NCBI GenBank assembly: GCA_017429525.1
Contig: JAFROT010000013.1
Coordinates: forward strand, 1 to 64,000
DNA: 64,000 nt
Reading direction: 5' to 3'
Source of the DNA: Bacteroidaceae bacterium
GTDB lineage: Bacteria > Bacteroidota > Bacteroidia > Bacteroidales > Bacteroidaceae
The translations under genes and the position numbers were made by a program. Below, one piece after another: positions 52,790 to 61,436 of the stretch. Each line of letters begins with the position of its first letter. The first letter of the stretch is position 1. The notes below the pieces were generated by a model that ran no database searches, was not told the origin of the DNA, and saw only the letters and a program-made list of their open reading frames with translations.

Positions 52790-54475
52790 TCAGAAATTGA
52801 AGTTATAGGAAAGCGTGAAGCCTCGGGTCGCAGGAATCCAGCGGCAGACGCCGCCCGTGCAGTTGAAGCCGGCACGTGTGCGCCCGTAGGCCGCCTGCAG
52901 GCGATGGGCACCTACGTTGTAGGTGGCTCCGAACTGGTAGTAGTGGTTGTGGGTCGTGCCGACGTTATACATGTCGCTGATGGTGAACATCCAATGGGGA
53001 TTCATGCTGAGTTCGAGCAAGCCGAAAGCCCAGTCGCCCTCGTCGTCGGGCGTAAACAGGTATTGTCCCTCGCCGCGTAGCGTCAGCTTCTTATTGATTC
53101 GCCATTTGGCTTCGCCGATGACGATGTGGCTGTTGATCATGCCTCCCTCGCCTTCCACGGCAGTCTTGTTGTAGCGCTGGTACATGTACATCAGGTTGAG
53201 CTTCCAGTCGGCCGTGAGTTTCTTGTCCAGCTGAACGTTGACGTCCTGATAGTAGGTGTCGTCGCCCCACTTCCAGAAGGGTGAGCTGTAGCCATTGCTG
53301 CCCATGGTGCGGTTTTCGAGCGGACGCGGGCGCGTCTCGATGGCATGAACGTGCGAGAAGTTGACTTTCACGGTCGTACCATATTTGCCCCCTAATGGCG
53401 TGCTGCGCTTGAAATTGTAGCCGAATTCGGCCTGATAAGCCCATTCGCCATCAGGATTGGTGGCGTAGGGATAAAGGGCTGCGAGCGCATACGTATGGTC
53501 GAGCGTGAAGGCCGGCAGATGATTGATTATCGATGAGGTGCCCGGTACGGAACGGCTGCTGCGGAACGACATATTGTCGCTGCGCTTGGCCTGCAGCAAG
53601 AGGCTCATCCCACGTTTGGAGTAGCTGCCCGAGAGCATGGCCACGTAGCCAGGGCGATAGATGAAACTATTGTCGAAGCATGGGTCCTGCGACTTGCGGG
53701 CATACTCGGCCAGGAGATTCCATCCGCCCGTCTGGAAACGCGCACGGACGTCGAAAGCATGCACCATCGTCGGCAGATTGAGGCGATGAGTAGGGTCGGC
53801 AAAGATATCTTCCTCCTCTTCGTATTTATTCACATAGGACCCCCCGACCGTGAGGAAGGAACCGCGGCTGGCGAGCGCAGGTATCCACTCGTCGAGGCTC
53901 AGCTCGGCATCAGCACCACTCACCCATGATTCGTTATGCTGCCAGTAGCGACGCTGGCGGCCGCTGAGCACCTTCAGCGCCACGCCCTGGAATGGATTCC
54001 AGGCTACATGGGCGCCTCTGAGCGAGTTGTCTATGCCGAGGCTGCGCTCCTCGTAGGTTCGGAGGATGAAGCCCGAGCCGAACTGCTCGTAGAAGTCGCC
54101 CAGGGTGACAGCACCGTTCTTCCAATGCGCCTTCGCATAGAAATGCGCCAAGCCCCAGCCGTCGAAGTCCGACTCATAGCCGGGCAGGGGGTACTCATTC
54201 CATTCGAGACGCGCGCCAGCGTCGACATAACGGCTCTGCAGACGGAGGTCGGCATAGGTGTTGGCCAACGCCCACTCATCATACTTCTGGGCACCAATGG
54301 CCTTGTCCTCCTGAGGCACGAGCACATCGGCTTGGATGCTGCCGCTGAGGGTGGCACGGTCGCGCTCTTCCTGAGCATAAGCCCTAAGGCTTCCCGCTCC
54401 GAGGAGAAGGAGGATGACGGCGCCCCTGCAGATCCGTCGGCTAAACGAAGGCATACTGATCAGAAAATCATTCAT
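52790..54475 (-). CDS. DUF6029 outer membrane protein
   Basis: A 561-residue protein with a long signal region (AVILLLLGAGSLRAYAQ). The mature protein is rich in alternating aromatic residues typical of a beta-barrel (ANTYADLRLQSRYVDAGARL, GWGLAHFYAKAHWKN, ending FTLSYNFNF), so it is probably an outer-membrane barrel. DUF6029 members are Bacteroidetes-specific and uncharacterised. Operon position between a TlpA-like thioredoxin and Omp28 is a recurring arrangement as I recall it. Met 54454 is a possible alternative start. Confidence 0.8.
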   Translation of the reverse strand: MNDFLISMPSFSRRICRGAVILLLLGAGSLRAYAQEERDRATLSGSIQADVLVPQEDKAIGAQKYDEWALANTYADLRLQSRYVDAGARLEWNEYPLPGYESDFDGWGLAHFYAKAHWKNGAVTLGDFYEQFGSGFILRTYEERSLGIDNSLRGAHVAWNPFQGVALKVLSGRQRRYWQHNESWVSGADAELSLDEWIPALASRGSFLTVGGSYVNKYEEEEDIFADPTHRLNLPTMVHAFDVRARFQTGGWNLLAEYARKSQDPCFDNSFIYRPGYVAMLSGSYSKRGMSLLLQAKRSDNMSFRSSRSVPGTSSIINHLPAFTLDHTYALAALYPYATNPDGEWAYQAEFGYNFKRSTPLGGKYGTTVKVNFSHVHAIETRPRPLENRTMGSNGYSSPFWKWGDDTYYQDVNVQLDKKLTADWKLNLMYMYQRYNKTAVEGEGGMINSHIVIGEAKWRINKKLTLRGEGQYLFTPDDEGDWAFGLLELSMNPHWMFTISDMYNVGTTHNHYYQFGATYNVGAHRLQAAYGRTRAGFNCTGGVCRWIPATRGFTLSYNFNF

Positions 54476-54484
54476 GGTCGGCGC

Positions 54485-54997
54485 TTATTTCTTGTCTTGA
54501 GGCTGATCGTCGGTCACGAGTTCGCGCACCTTCTCGATGAGTTCTTCTTCGGCTCCATCGGTGTAGCCGTTGTGCTTGTAGACCACGTTGCCCTTGCCGT
54601 CGCAGATGACGACATAGGGAATCAGCTCACCGCCAAACGTGCGGCGGAACTCACTATTGGGGTCGAGCAGCACGTCGTAGGTCCAACCGTGATTGTCGAC
54701 AAGAGGCTTCACCTTATTGATGTTCTGTGCCCGGTCAATGCTTACGGCAAAGACCTTGACGCCCGTCTCCTCCTGCCATTCCTCGTAGACCTCAGCTATC
54801 GCGTCGAGCTCACGATTGCAGGGTTTGCACCACGTGGCGAAGAAGTCGATGATGAACGGTTTCCCGCCATTGGACAACGTATCGACGCGGATGCTCTTGC
54901 CACTGATGTCCTTAAGGGTGATTTGCGGCAGGCGCTGGGCCCAAGCTCCGCTGGCCATTGAAAGGAGAACGGAAAATGCGATAAGAATTCGTTTCAT
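54485..54997 (-). CDS. TlpA/ResA-like periplasmic thioredoxin
   Basis: A 170-residue exported thioredoxin with signal peptide (MKRILIAFSVLLSMASGAWAQ). The active site is FFATWCKPCNREL (Cys about 56 and 59), and a cis-Pro loop occurs in GELIPYVV. Such proteins reduce disulfides in the periplasm. It is the first gene of the operon with DUF6029 and Omp28, behind a promoter. Confidence 0.88.
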   Translation of the reverse strand: MKRILIAFSVLLSMASGAWAQRLPQITLKDISGKSIRVDTLSNGGKPFIIDFFATWCKPCNRELDAIAEVYEEWQEETGVKVFAVSIDRAQNINKVKPLVDNHGWTYDVLLDPNSEFRRTFGGELIPYVVICDGKGNVVYKHNGYTDGAEEELIEKVRELVTDDQPQDKK

Positions 54998-55025
54998 AAG
55001 AGAAGTTTATAGGTTCTTTTGTGTG

Positions 55026-55057
55026 CAAAGGTAATCATTATTCGTCGTTCGGCCAAA
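55026..55057 (-). promoter_or_regulatory. Promoter for the TlpA-DUF6029-Omp28 operon
   Basis: On the minus strand TTTG (55054-55057), 20-base spacer, TACCTTTG (55026-55033). The start at 54997 lies 28 bases downstream. Confidence 0.75.
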
Positions 55058-55177
55058 AAAAAGAAGCAGAAAGATGCGTTTACGACCTTCAGCTCATAAA
55101 AATATCGTGATTTTCACGTGCCAAAAACCTGTCAACACATCAAAATAGCATACATCCTACGCCAGCGCTACTACCTC

Positions 55178-55378
55178 CTACTGATAGATGACCTGCCCGC
55201 GGTTCCTGCGCCGTCGGGTGTAGCTGATGTGGATCCATGCGGGGTGCAGCAGCCCTCGTCGGTCGCGCCAGCAATGCTCCATGATGAGCTGGTCGAAGGT
55301 GAGCCGTCGGTCGAGGTTCATCTTCAGGATGAGCTTCATCAGCGCGCGGTTGTCGTCGGCCCCTACGGGGCTCGCGGG
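55178..55378 (-). pseudogene. M15 peptidase C-terminal remnant
   Basis: A 66-codon minus-strand frame between stops, without a start. Its translation has FDQLIMEHCW, then HPAWIHISYTRR, then NRGQVIYQ at the end, which follows the C-terminal pattern of phage- and element-encoded D-Ala-D-Ala (M15) peptidases (FDQLI, W(I/V)H(I/V)S, R.Q). The N-terminal two thirds with the metal-binding site are missing. It is probably the end of a former prophage or mobile element. Confidence 0.6.
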
Positions 55379-55957
55379 TCAACGTGATATTATCGCTTAA
55401 TTTTCGATTCCAGAAACTTCGTTATCGCCTCCTGCCTGCAAAGGCGGCGCGCATGATGGCTCTCACATACTTCCCTGCTCATCCGCAATGGCCAATAAAA
55501 AGGGCGACTTAGCGCACGAACGAGGATGGGTTTAGCGGGCGGCGGGCCACAAAGCCATTGCCATACCCTCTGCCACCCTGCTCACGAAGAAGGACCAGCA
55601 ACAGCTGTCCTCGCTTTCGGCCTCGGCTTCGCCGACTTTCCACATGTACCCCGACCGCGACGAGCCCGGCGAGCGCCTGTTCCTGCAACTGCAACAGGTG
55701 GTGCCCCCCCTCGTGCATCATCAGCTGCCACAGGGCTGCAAGGATTTCAGCGACTATTATCTGACAACAAGAAACCGTCAGGCAGCAGATAGATAACCCA
55801 TCCCTACCCCATTCGCGGCTATTCGACATCGCAAACGCGACTATTCGCGTAGGCTCTCGCGAACATTCGCGCGGGCCTTAGCGATTATTCATGCAGGCGA
55901 AGTCGGCTATACGAAGGAAGGGGCTTCATTCTCGATTTCTGAAGCTCCTTCATCGCC

Positions 55958-57079
55958 TTATTCTTCTGTTCGCTCGCAGATCATCCTCGCCATATCATTC
56001 AGCGCCAGGCATTGATGGCGGGCGATGGTGAGGCGCTCGTTGTGGTGCTGCCAGGGGGCAAGGATGAGGAGTTGGCCGCGAGCACAGGCTTCCATGCGTT
56101 GGCCGCCGGGCTTGGCGAGGTCGGTGAAGCCGTTTTCCTGCAGGATGATGAGAGGGAGACCTTCGGCGAAGGCGGCGCGCATGACGGCTTTCTCTCCAGG
56201 CGAGATGCTGGGCGATACCAACACGGCTCCGCTGCGGGCTTGGACGAGGAACCACGCCGTACGCTCGGCTATCTCCTCGGGGGTGAGGCGGCGCGAGCAT
56301 TGCACCTGTAGGCGCACGGGGCGCTCAAGGAGGAAGCGGTTGCCGATGGCCGAGAAGGTTTGCTGGCCTATGGTGAGGCCGCGCTGCACGCGGAAGAGGT
56401 CGGGCTGCTCGCGCTTCATCAGCAGGCGGCGGGGATTGTCGCGGAGGTAGTCCAGCCAGCGCTGCAGTTGTCCTTCGCGCAGGAGGAGCTTGTCGTTGAA
56501 GCCGCGGGCGAAGAGCAGCCCGTGGCTGCGGTCCTCGCGGGGGCGGGGGTGAGGAGGGGGTTGGGTTTGTTGCGGAGGTTGGGTTTGTTGCGGGGGTTGG
56601 GTTTGTTGCGACTGAGTCGCAACAGACGGGACAGAGGGGAAAGACGGGACGGAGGGGGCAGACGGGGCTGAGGGGAAGAGGGCGCGGTAATGGCGGTTGC
56701 AGCCGGTCTTGAAGCCTCGGATGATGCGGCTGAGGTCGCAGTCCATTTTCTCGCGCACGAAGAGGATGCCGTGCAGGTGGTCGGGCATCATTTGCAGGGC
56801 AATGATCTCCACCTGGGGGTGATAGCGGGGAATGCCCCACCATTCCTCTTCTACGCGCTGCCCGAGGGCTGAGAGCATCATCCGCGGCGCGTCCTCGCTG
56901 CCGGGCTCGGCATGGCTGCGCCCTTTCACCTCGCCGAAGAGGGGACGACGGCCCTCGATGGTCATCGTCAACATGTACATCATCCGCTCTGTGTAGTCGT
57001 GCCCCACACAGCGCCGCAGCATCGATGGTTTCTTCTCGCCGGCGAATGCTTTCTGGCTCTCATATACTTCCTTTTTCAT
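55958..57079 (-). CDS. RAYT-like Y1 transposase fused to a DprA/SLOG-like domain
   Basis: A 373-residue protein from ATG 57079, which lies 21 bases past a TATCTTTG box; the longer ORF adds 53 residues upstream of that promoter. The Y1 (HUH) domain has MPDHLHGILFV with His-x-His for metal binding, and YLRDNPRRL with the probable nucleophilic Tyr in the Y-x3-N-P arrangement of REP-associated tyrosine transposases. A Pro/Ser/Gln-rich insert made of 18-bp repeats (TQPPQQ three times) separates them. The C-terminal part (SGAVLVSPSISPGEKAVMRAAFAEG, here cut as SGAVLVSPSI and AVMRAAFAEGLPLIIL) resembles a SLOG/DprA Rossmann domain, unusual for this family. RAYTs cut single-stranded DNA at hairpin (REP) sequences. 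Confidence 0.7.
   Translation of the reverse strand: MKKEVYESQKAFAGEKKPSMLRRCVGHDYTERMMYMLTMTIEGRRPLFGEVKGRSHAEPGSEDAPRMMLSALGQRVEEEWWGIPRYHPQVEIIALQMMPDHLHGILFVREKMDCDLSRIIRGFKTGCNRHYRALFPSAPSAPSVPSFPSVPSVATQSQQTQPPQQTQPPQQTQPPPHPRPREDRSHGLLFARGFNDKLLLREGQLQRWLDYLRDNPRRLLMKREQPDLFRVQRGLTIGQQTFSAIGNRFLLERPVRLQVQCSRRLTPEEIAERTAWFLVQARSGAVLVSPSISPGEKAVMRAAFAEGLPLIILQENGFTDLAKPGGQRMEACARGQLLILAPWQHHNERLTIARHQCLALNDMARMICERTEE
56560..56610. repeat. 18-bp tandem repeat inside the transposase gene
   Basis: GTTGGGTTTGTTGCGG-type units occur three times, encoding TQPPQQ on the minus strand. They are followed by a 17-base palindrome-like TTGCGACT-G-AGTCGCAA (56606-56622). Confidence 0.8.
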
Positions 57080-57100
57080 TCGCGATGGGTTTTCTGGCGG

Positions 57101-57108
57101 CAAAGATA
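57101..57108 (-). promoter_or_regulatory. -7 box for the transposase gene
   Basis: CAAAGATA on the plus strand reads TATCTTTG on the minus strand, 21 bases before ATG 57079. The -33 box is not clear. Confidence 0.6.
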
Positions 57109-57246
57109 GTGAAAGATATGTTATGACGGAGTTTATTTTGAAATTATTTCCAAAACGGCTATAACGAAAACGAGCGGGAAGGGGGTTCCTTCTCGCTCGT
57201 TGTGTAGGGGTTTTAGCCATCTGAGAGCAAGCTCTCATGGCGCTCG

Positions 57247-58536
57247 CTAACCGCCAAAATTATCGAAGCGGATCATGTCGTCTTCGACGCCGAGGCTGTG
57301 GAGCAGGTCGAGGACGGTCTTGGCCATCATGGGAGGACCGCAGAGGTAGTACTCGCAGTCCTCGGGCTCCTCGTGCTGCTTGAGGTAGGTGTCGCCCATA
57401 ACGGGTGCCACGAAGCCCGGAGTGTACTTGATGCCTGCTGCATCGGCCTTGGGATCGGGACGGTCGAGTGCGAGGTGGAAGTGGAAGTTGGGGAACTCCT
57501 TATCCAGCTGCAGGAAGTCGTCGAGGAAGGGCACCTCCTCGAGGGCACGTGCGCCGTAGAAGTAGTGCATGGGACGACGGCGATCCTCGTCGCTGACGCC
57601 GTGACCCTTGAGCATGTGCATGATCTGCGCACGCAGAGGGGCCATACCGGCACCACCGCCGACCCAGATCATCTCGCGACCGGTGCCGTACTGGGGACGG
57701 AACTCGCCGTAAGGGCCAGACATCGTGACCTTGTCGCCGGGCTTCAGCGAGAAGATGTAGCTGGAGGCGATACCGGGGTTGACGTCCATGAAGCCGGGGC
57801 CTTGGTCCTTCGGCTTGAAGGGCGGCGTGGCGATACGCACGTTGAGGGTGATGATGTCGCCCTCGTCGGGGTAGTTGGCCATGGAGTAGGCACGGATGGT
57901 GGGCTCGGGGTTCTTGCACTTGAGCGGGAAGAGGCCGAACTTCTCCCATGCGGGCAGATAGGTGTCGCCGATGAGGCTCTTGTCGAAGTCCTTGTCGTAG
58001 TCGATGCAATCGAAAGCCGGGATGCGGATCTGAGCGTAGGAACCGGGCTCGAAGTCCATGTGCTCGCCCGGGGGCAGGGCCACTTTGTACTCCTTGATGA
58101 AGGTAGCGACGTTCTTGTTGCCGATAACGGTGCACTCCCATTCCTTGACGCCGAGCACGCTATCGGGCACTTTGATGCCGAGGTCGCCCTTGACCTTGCA
58201 CTGGCAGCCGAGGCGCCAGCCTTCCTTGATTTCCTTGCGGGTGAAATGGCCTTTCTCGGAGTCGAGAATCTCGCCACCGCCGTCTACGACCTGACACTTG
58301 CATTGGCCGCAAGAGCCCTTACCGCCACAAGCGGAGGGGAGGTAGACGCCCTCGCCAGCGAGGGTGGAGAGTAGGCTTGCACCCTGAGGCACGGACAGCG
58401 TGTCCTTGCCGTTCATTGTGATGGTGACATTACCGCTCGGTGAGAGGTAAGCCTTGGCGACAAGCAGCAAGACGACCAGCGCCAGGATGATGGCGAGGAA
58501 GACCGCGATGCTTGTGAGAATTAAAGATGTATTCAT
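57247..58536 (-). CDS. nqrF: Na+-translocating NADH:quinone reductase subunit F
   Basis: A 429-residue membrane-anchored flavoprotein and the electron entry point of the Na+-NQR complex. N-terminal helix (ILTSIAVFLAIILALVVLLLV), then a 2Fe-2S ferredoxin domain with CGGKGSCGQCKC, and a ferredoxin-reductase FAD/NADH domain (RAYSMANYP for FAD, GGGAGMAPLRAQI and CGPPMMAK for NADH). It ends in FDNFGG as is usual. It is the last gene of nqrABCDEF. A palindromic element fills the gap to nqrE and sits 5 bases from its ATG. Confidence 0.96.
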   Translation of the reverse strand: MNTSLILTSIAVFLAIILALVVLLLVAKAYLSPSGNVTITMNGKDTLSVPQGASLLSTLAGEGVYLPSACGGKGSCGQCKCQVVDGGGEILDSEKGHFTRKEIKEGWRLGCQCKVKGDLGIKVPDSVLGVKEWECTVIGNKNVATFIKEYKVALPPGEHMDFEPGSYAQIRIPAFDCIDYDKDFDKSLIGDTYLPAWEKFGLFPLKCKNPEPTIRAYSMANYPDEGDIITLNVRIATPPFKPKDQGPGFMDVNPGIASSYIFSLKPGDKVTMSGPYGEFRPQYGTGREMIWVGGGAGMAPLRAQIMHMLKGHGVSDEDRRRPMHYFYGARALEEVPFLDDFLQLDKEFPNFHFHLALDRPDPKADAAGIKYTPGFVAPVMGDTYLKQHEEPEDCEYYLCGPPMMAKTVLDLLHSLGVEDDMIRFDNFGG

Positions 58537-58541
58537 AATTG

Positions 58542-58807
58542 AAGACCCACCCCCTGACCCCTCCCGTCAGGGAGGGGAGCGGCTAGCGCTTGGAAGTTTA
58601 TAGGGTCATTCTTTTAATGATTAATGATTAGACTTTGTTTAACGTGACACCCCGCAGGCTCTCCCCTCCCTGACGGGTGACTACAAGGGAAAGACTGAAT
58701 GTCTTTACCGAAGTAGTCTTCTCAGTGCTCAACGAATGCAAGACGGTTTATCCGGGTCGAAGCAGTTGGCGCTAAGCACGTGAGGGCAGGGGTCGGGGGT
58801 GGGTCTT
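58542..58807. repeat. Palindromic element copy A, nqrE-nqrF gap
   Basis: About 265 bp with terminal inverted repeat AAGACCCACCCCC ... GGGGGTGGGTCTT. Inner arms are CCTCCCGTCAGGGAGG and CCTCCCTGACGGG. It shares the conserved block AGCGGCTAGCGCTTGGAAGT, then ATAGGGTCATTCTTTTAA, with copies B and C. It is longer than those because of an extra ~100 bp (58679-58785). It runs to the first base of the nqrE stop codon. Confidence 0.9.
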
Positions 58808-59433
58808 TAGAGATTTAAACCCGAGAAGCACATGAAGGCCATGGCCATCAGGCCGACGGTGATGAACGTGATGCCGAGGCCCTGGAGGGGACGGGGGACG
58901 TCGGTGTAAGCCATCTTCTCGCGAATGGCAGCCAGGCAGGTGATAGCCAGGAGCCAGCCGATACCTGAACCGAGGGCGTAGGCCAGAGCGTCCCAGATGG
59001 AGGTGATGGCCTGCGAGTTGGTGTCGGGCATGGTGACGCGCTGTTGCATGAAGAGCGAGGCACCCATGATGGCGCAGTTCACGGCAATCAGGGGGAGGAA
59101 GATGCCGAGGGCGTTGTAGAGCGAAGGGCTGAAACGCTCGACGATCATCTCCACGAGCTGCACGATAGCGGCGATGACGGCGATGAAGAGGATGAAGGAG
59201 AGAAAACTCAGGTCTACACCCTGGACCAGGCAGTCGGGACCGAGCACATACATTTGCAGAACGTAGTCCACGGGCACGGTGATGAGCAGCACGAAGGTGA
59301 CTGCCACGCCGAGGCCGAAGGCTGTCTTCACGCTCTTGCTGACGGCCAAGTAGGAGCACATGCCGAGGAAGAACGCGAAAATCATATTGTCCACGAAAAT
59401 AGAGCGGACGAATAGGCTAATTAGATGTTCCAT
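58807..59433 (-). CDS. nqrE: Na+-NQR subunit E
   Basis: A 208-residue inner-membrane protein with six helices ([35 protein letters not shown]-like region, [37 protein letters not shown]). NqrD and NqrE form an inverted-topology pair around an Fe centre and take part in Na+ movement. Length and motifs are standard. The plus-strand complement of its stop lies at the edge of repeat A. Confidence 0.95.
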   Translation of the reverse strand: MEHLISLFVRSIFVDNMIFAFFLGMCSYLAVSKSVKTAFGLGVAVTFVLLITVPVDYVLQMYVLGPDCLVQGVDLSFLSFILFIAVIAAIVQLVEMIVERFSPSLYNALGIFLPLIAVNCAIMGASLFMQQRVTMPDTNSQAITSIWDALAYALGSGIGWLLAITCLAAIREKMAYTDVPRPLQGLGITFITVGLMAMAFMCFSGLNL

Positions 59434-59437
59434 GATA

Positions 59438-59594
59438 AGAGACCCACCCCCTGGCCCCTCCCGTAAGGGAGGGGAGCGGCTAGCGCTTGGAAGTCTATAG
59501 GGTCATTCTTTTAAATGGTTTAATATGGTTTCAATTCTTGATTACACCCCGCAGGCTCTCCCCGCCCTTACGGGAGGGGTTGGGGGTGGGTCTT
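59438..59594. repeat. Palindromic element copy B, nqrD-nqrE gap
   Basis: About 157 bp with the same ends and the same AGCGGCTAGCGCTTGGAAGT block. The arms are CCTCCCGTAAGGGAGG and CGCCCTTACGGGAGG. The copy-specific AA of the left arm is matched by TT in the right arm. It ends directly at the nqrD stop codon, and the other end is 4 bases from the nqrE start. Confidence 0.9.
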
Positions 59595-60218
59595 CTATTG
59601 TAACTCCTTGTTATATGCCCGATGTGCCCAGATGACACAACCGACGATGATGAGGGACATGGCAGGCATGGTCATCATGCCGTTGTTCATGTAGCCGTGC
59701 TCATAGCACCACTCGGGAACAACCTGGAAGCCGAAGAGCGTGCCGCTGCCGAGGAGCTCGCGCACGAAGCCTACGATGACAAGGATGATGGCATAGCCGA
59801 TACCATTGCCGATACCGTCGAGGAACGAAGGCCAGGGCTTGTTCATCATGGCAAAAGCCTCCAGACGACCCATGAGGATACAGTTGGTGATGATCAGACC
59901 CACGTAGACGGAGAGCTGTACGCTGACGTCGTAGGCGAAGGCCTTGAGGACCTGGCTAACAATAGTCACCAGCGCGGCCACCACGACCAGCTGCACGATG
60001 ATGCGGATGCGGTTGGGGATGGACTTGCGGATGAGGGAGATAATCAGATTGGAGAAGGCGGTGATGATGGTCACGGAGAGACCCATCACGATGGCGGGCT
60101 CGAGCTGTGCCGTGACAGCCAGCGCAGAGCAGATGCCGAGCACCTGAACGACGACGGGGTTGTTCAGATTGAGCGGACTGACCAGTGCCTCTTTGTTTGC
60201 TTTGGATAATAGTGCCAT
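59595..60218 (-). CDS. nqrD: Na+-NQR subunit D
   Basis: A 207-residue inner-membrane protein with six helices (VVQVLGICSALAVTAQLEP, AIVMGLSVTIITAFSN, IIVQLVVVAALVTIVSQVL, ISVYVGLIITNCILMGR-type segment). It is paired with NqrE. Normal length. It lies 31 bases downstream of nqrC, with a TTTACTATTT repeat in the gap that reaches into the nqrC 3' end. Confidence 0.95.
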   Translation of the reverse strand: MALLSKANKEALVSPLNLNNPVVVQVLGICSALAVTAQLEPAIVMGLSVTIITAFSNLIISLIRKSIPNRIRIIVQLVVVAALVTIVSQVLKAFAYDVSVQLSVYVGLIITNCILMGRLEAFAMMNKPWPSFLDGIGNGIGYAIILVIVGFVRELLGSGTLFGFQVVPEWCYEHGYMNNGMMTMPAMSLIIVGCVIWAHRAYNKELQ

Positions 60219-60237
60219 ATCTGTTTGCGATTTGACG

Positions 60238-60255
60238 ATTTACTATTTACTATTT
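60238..60255. repeat. TTTACTATTTACTATTT word at the nqrC 3' end
   Basis: Complement of the AATAGTAAATC words at 14101-14131. It covers the last codons and stop of nqrC. Confidence 0.6.
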
Positions 60256-61431
60256 CTGTCCGCAGCAAGCCTTGTCGCCATCGCAACCGGGCTTTCCGCA
60301 GGAACCACTTTTATCACACTGGCCGCTCTTGCAGCAGTCGTTACCGCTCTTGCACTTGTGGGCTGCAGCAGCCTCTTCCTGACAACCGCCACAACCTTCT
60401 GCTTTCTCGCAACCTTCAGCCTTGGCACAGCCTTCAGCCTTGGCGCAGGGAGCAGCTTTCTCGCATGTAGCGCAAGGGCACTCCTCACGAGCGCAGCACT
60501 TAGCATCGCTGGCGCAGTTGCAAGCCTCGTCGCCGCAGCTGCCGTCCTTGCAGGCGCACAGCTTCTTCTCGGCACAAGTGCAGTCTGGCTTGTCGCAGCA
60601 CTTCTCAGCTTTCTGGCAGCAGTCGCCTGCGGGCTTTGCACCGCCAAGGGCGTTCACGTACTGTTGGATGCCCGTGAGCACCATCTCGCCGACACCCTTA
60701 GAGGTCAGCGTGGCACCCGTGACGCCGTCAACCTGGGTCTCGCTTTCGCTGGCGCCCTTCTTGACAACAGTCAGCGCGACATTGCCATCAGCACCCATGA
60801 CGGGACGACCGATGAACTGCTCTTGGAACTTAGCCTCCTTGATGAGAGCACCCAGACCTGCAGTCTCGCTCTCATGGTCGAAGTAAGCGCCAAGCACTTT
60901 CTGCAAGTCGGGCGTGACGGCGACATAGCCCCAGAGGCCGCCCCAGAGGCCACGGCCCTTGAGGGGGAGGACGAGGGCGTCAGCGCCATCAGCAGTCTTT
61001 GCCTTGTAGACGGGGAACTTCTCGCCAATCTCCTTGGTCTCGACGTCGAAGGCATCAGCGCCATCGATGACCTGACCGTCGGGAGTCAGCACACAAGTCT
61101 CCTGGATTAATTCGTTGTACTTGCCTTCAACCTCGCTCTTGGCCAGACCGCGAACGTTGAGCGAAGCAAGTATCTGAGATTTCTTATCGATAGCCACGTT
61201 GGCATCCTGCTTCGACTTGAGCGCGCTGCTCACGAAGGCCAGCAGGAAAGCTACGAGCACCACCATGACTGCTGCATAGCAGATGGTGTAGACATTGCCA
61301 TTGGTGTTGATGCCCTTGGATTTCTCTTCCTTGATATGGGAAGTATCAGCGCCACAGATAGGGCACTTGTCGGGCATTGATGCGGCTTCGAAAGTCTGGC
61401 CGCATTGACTGCATATAAATTTCTTTGCCAT
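60250..61431 (-). CDS. nqrC: Na+-NQR subunit C with zinc-ribbon N-domain and Cys-rich tail
   Basis: A 393-residue protein, some 130-150 residues longer than typical NqrC. Residues 1-35 form a CxxC ... CxxC rubredoxin/zinc-ribbon-like module (FICSQCGQTFEA, MPDKCPICGAD). A membrane helix follows at about 48-70 (CYAAVMVVLVAFLLAFVSSAL), then the normal periplasmic FMN domain with TGAT at 238-241, where Thr241 should carry the covalent FMN. Residues 269-393 are an added tail with 29 Cys in 125 residues (GDCCQKAEKCCDK, CACKDGSCGDEACNC, AKAEGC repeats, ending ACCGQK). The usual function, passing electrons in the complex, is expected to be kept; the role of both additions is unknown. Confidence 0.92.
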   Translation of the reverse strand: MAKKFICSQCGQTFEAASMPDKCPICGADTSHIKEEKSKGINTNGNVYTICYAAVMVVLVAFLLAFVSSALKSKQDANVAIDKKSQILASLNVRGLAKSEVEGKYNELIQETCVLTPDGQVIDGADAFDVETKEIGEKFPVYKAKTADGADALVLPLKGRGLWGGLWGYVAVTPDLQKVLGAYFDHESETAGLGALIKEAKFQEQFIGRPVMGADGNVALTVVKKGASESETQVDGVTGATLTSKGVGEMVLTGIQQYVNALGGAKPAGDCCQKAEKCCDKPDCTCAEKKLCACKDGSCGDEACNCASDAKCCAREECPCATCEKAAPCAKAEGCAKAEGCEKAEGCGGCQEEAAAAHKCKSGNDCCKSGQCDKSGSCGKPGCDGDKACCGQK

Positions 61432-61436
61432 ATCTG

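Larger units (their letters stand above)
54998..55957. other. 960-bp stretch with promoter and gene debris
   Basis: Apart from the promoter for the TlpA operon (55026-55057) it holds an M15 peptidase remnant (55178-55378), a 20-base fragment similar to the transposase C-terminus (55441-55460), an open but start-less plus-strand frame (55536-55796) without a recognised family, and GCGA(C/T)TATTCGCG words at 55813-55905. Confidence 0.6.

Noticed and set aside
55536-55796. Plus-strand open frame between stops in the debris region
   Set aside because: No start codon, no recognised family and no ribosome site; it may be degraded coding sequence but I cannot support a gene.
57298-58374. Long plus-strand open frame of 358 codons opposite nqrF
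   Set aside because: It is the antisense of the well-supported nqrF gene; its composition (Val/Glu/Asp/Leu-rich) is what GC-rich antisense frames give, and it has no family features or start signals.
60160-61110. Plus-strand frame of 316 codons opposite nqrC
   Set aside because: Shadow of nqrC; the Ala/Leu/Ser-rich part is the reverse reading of the Cys-rich tail codons.
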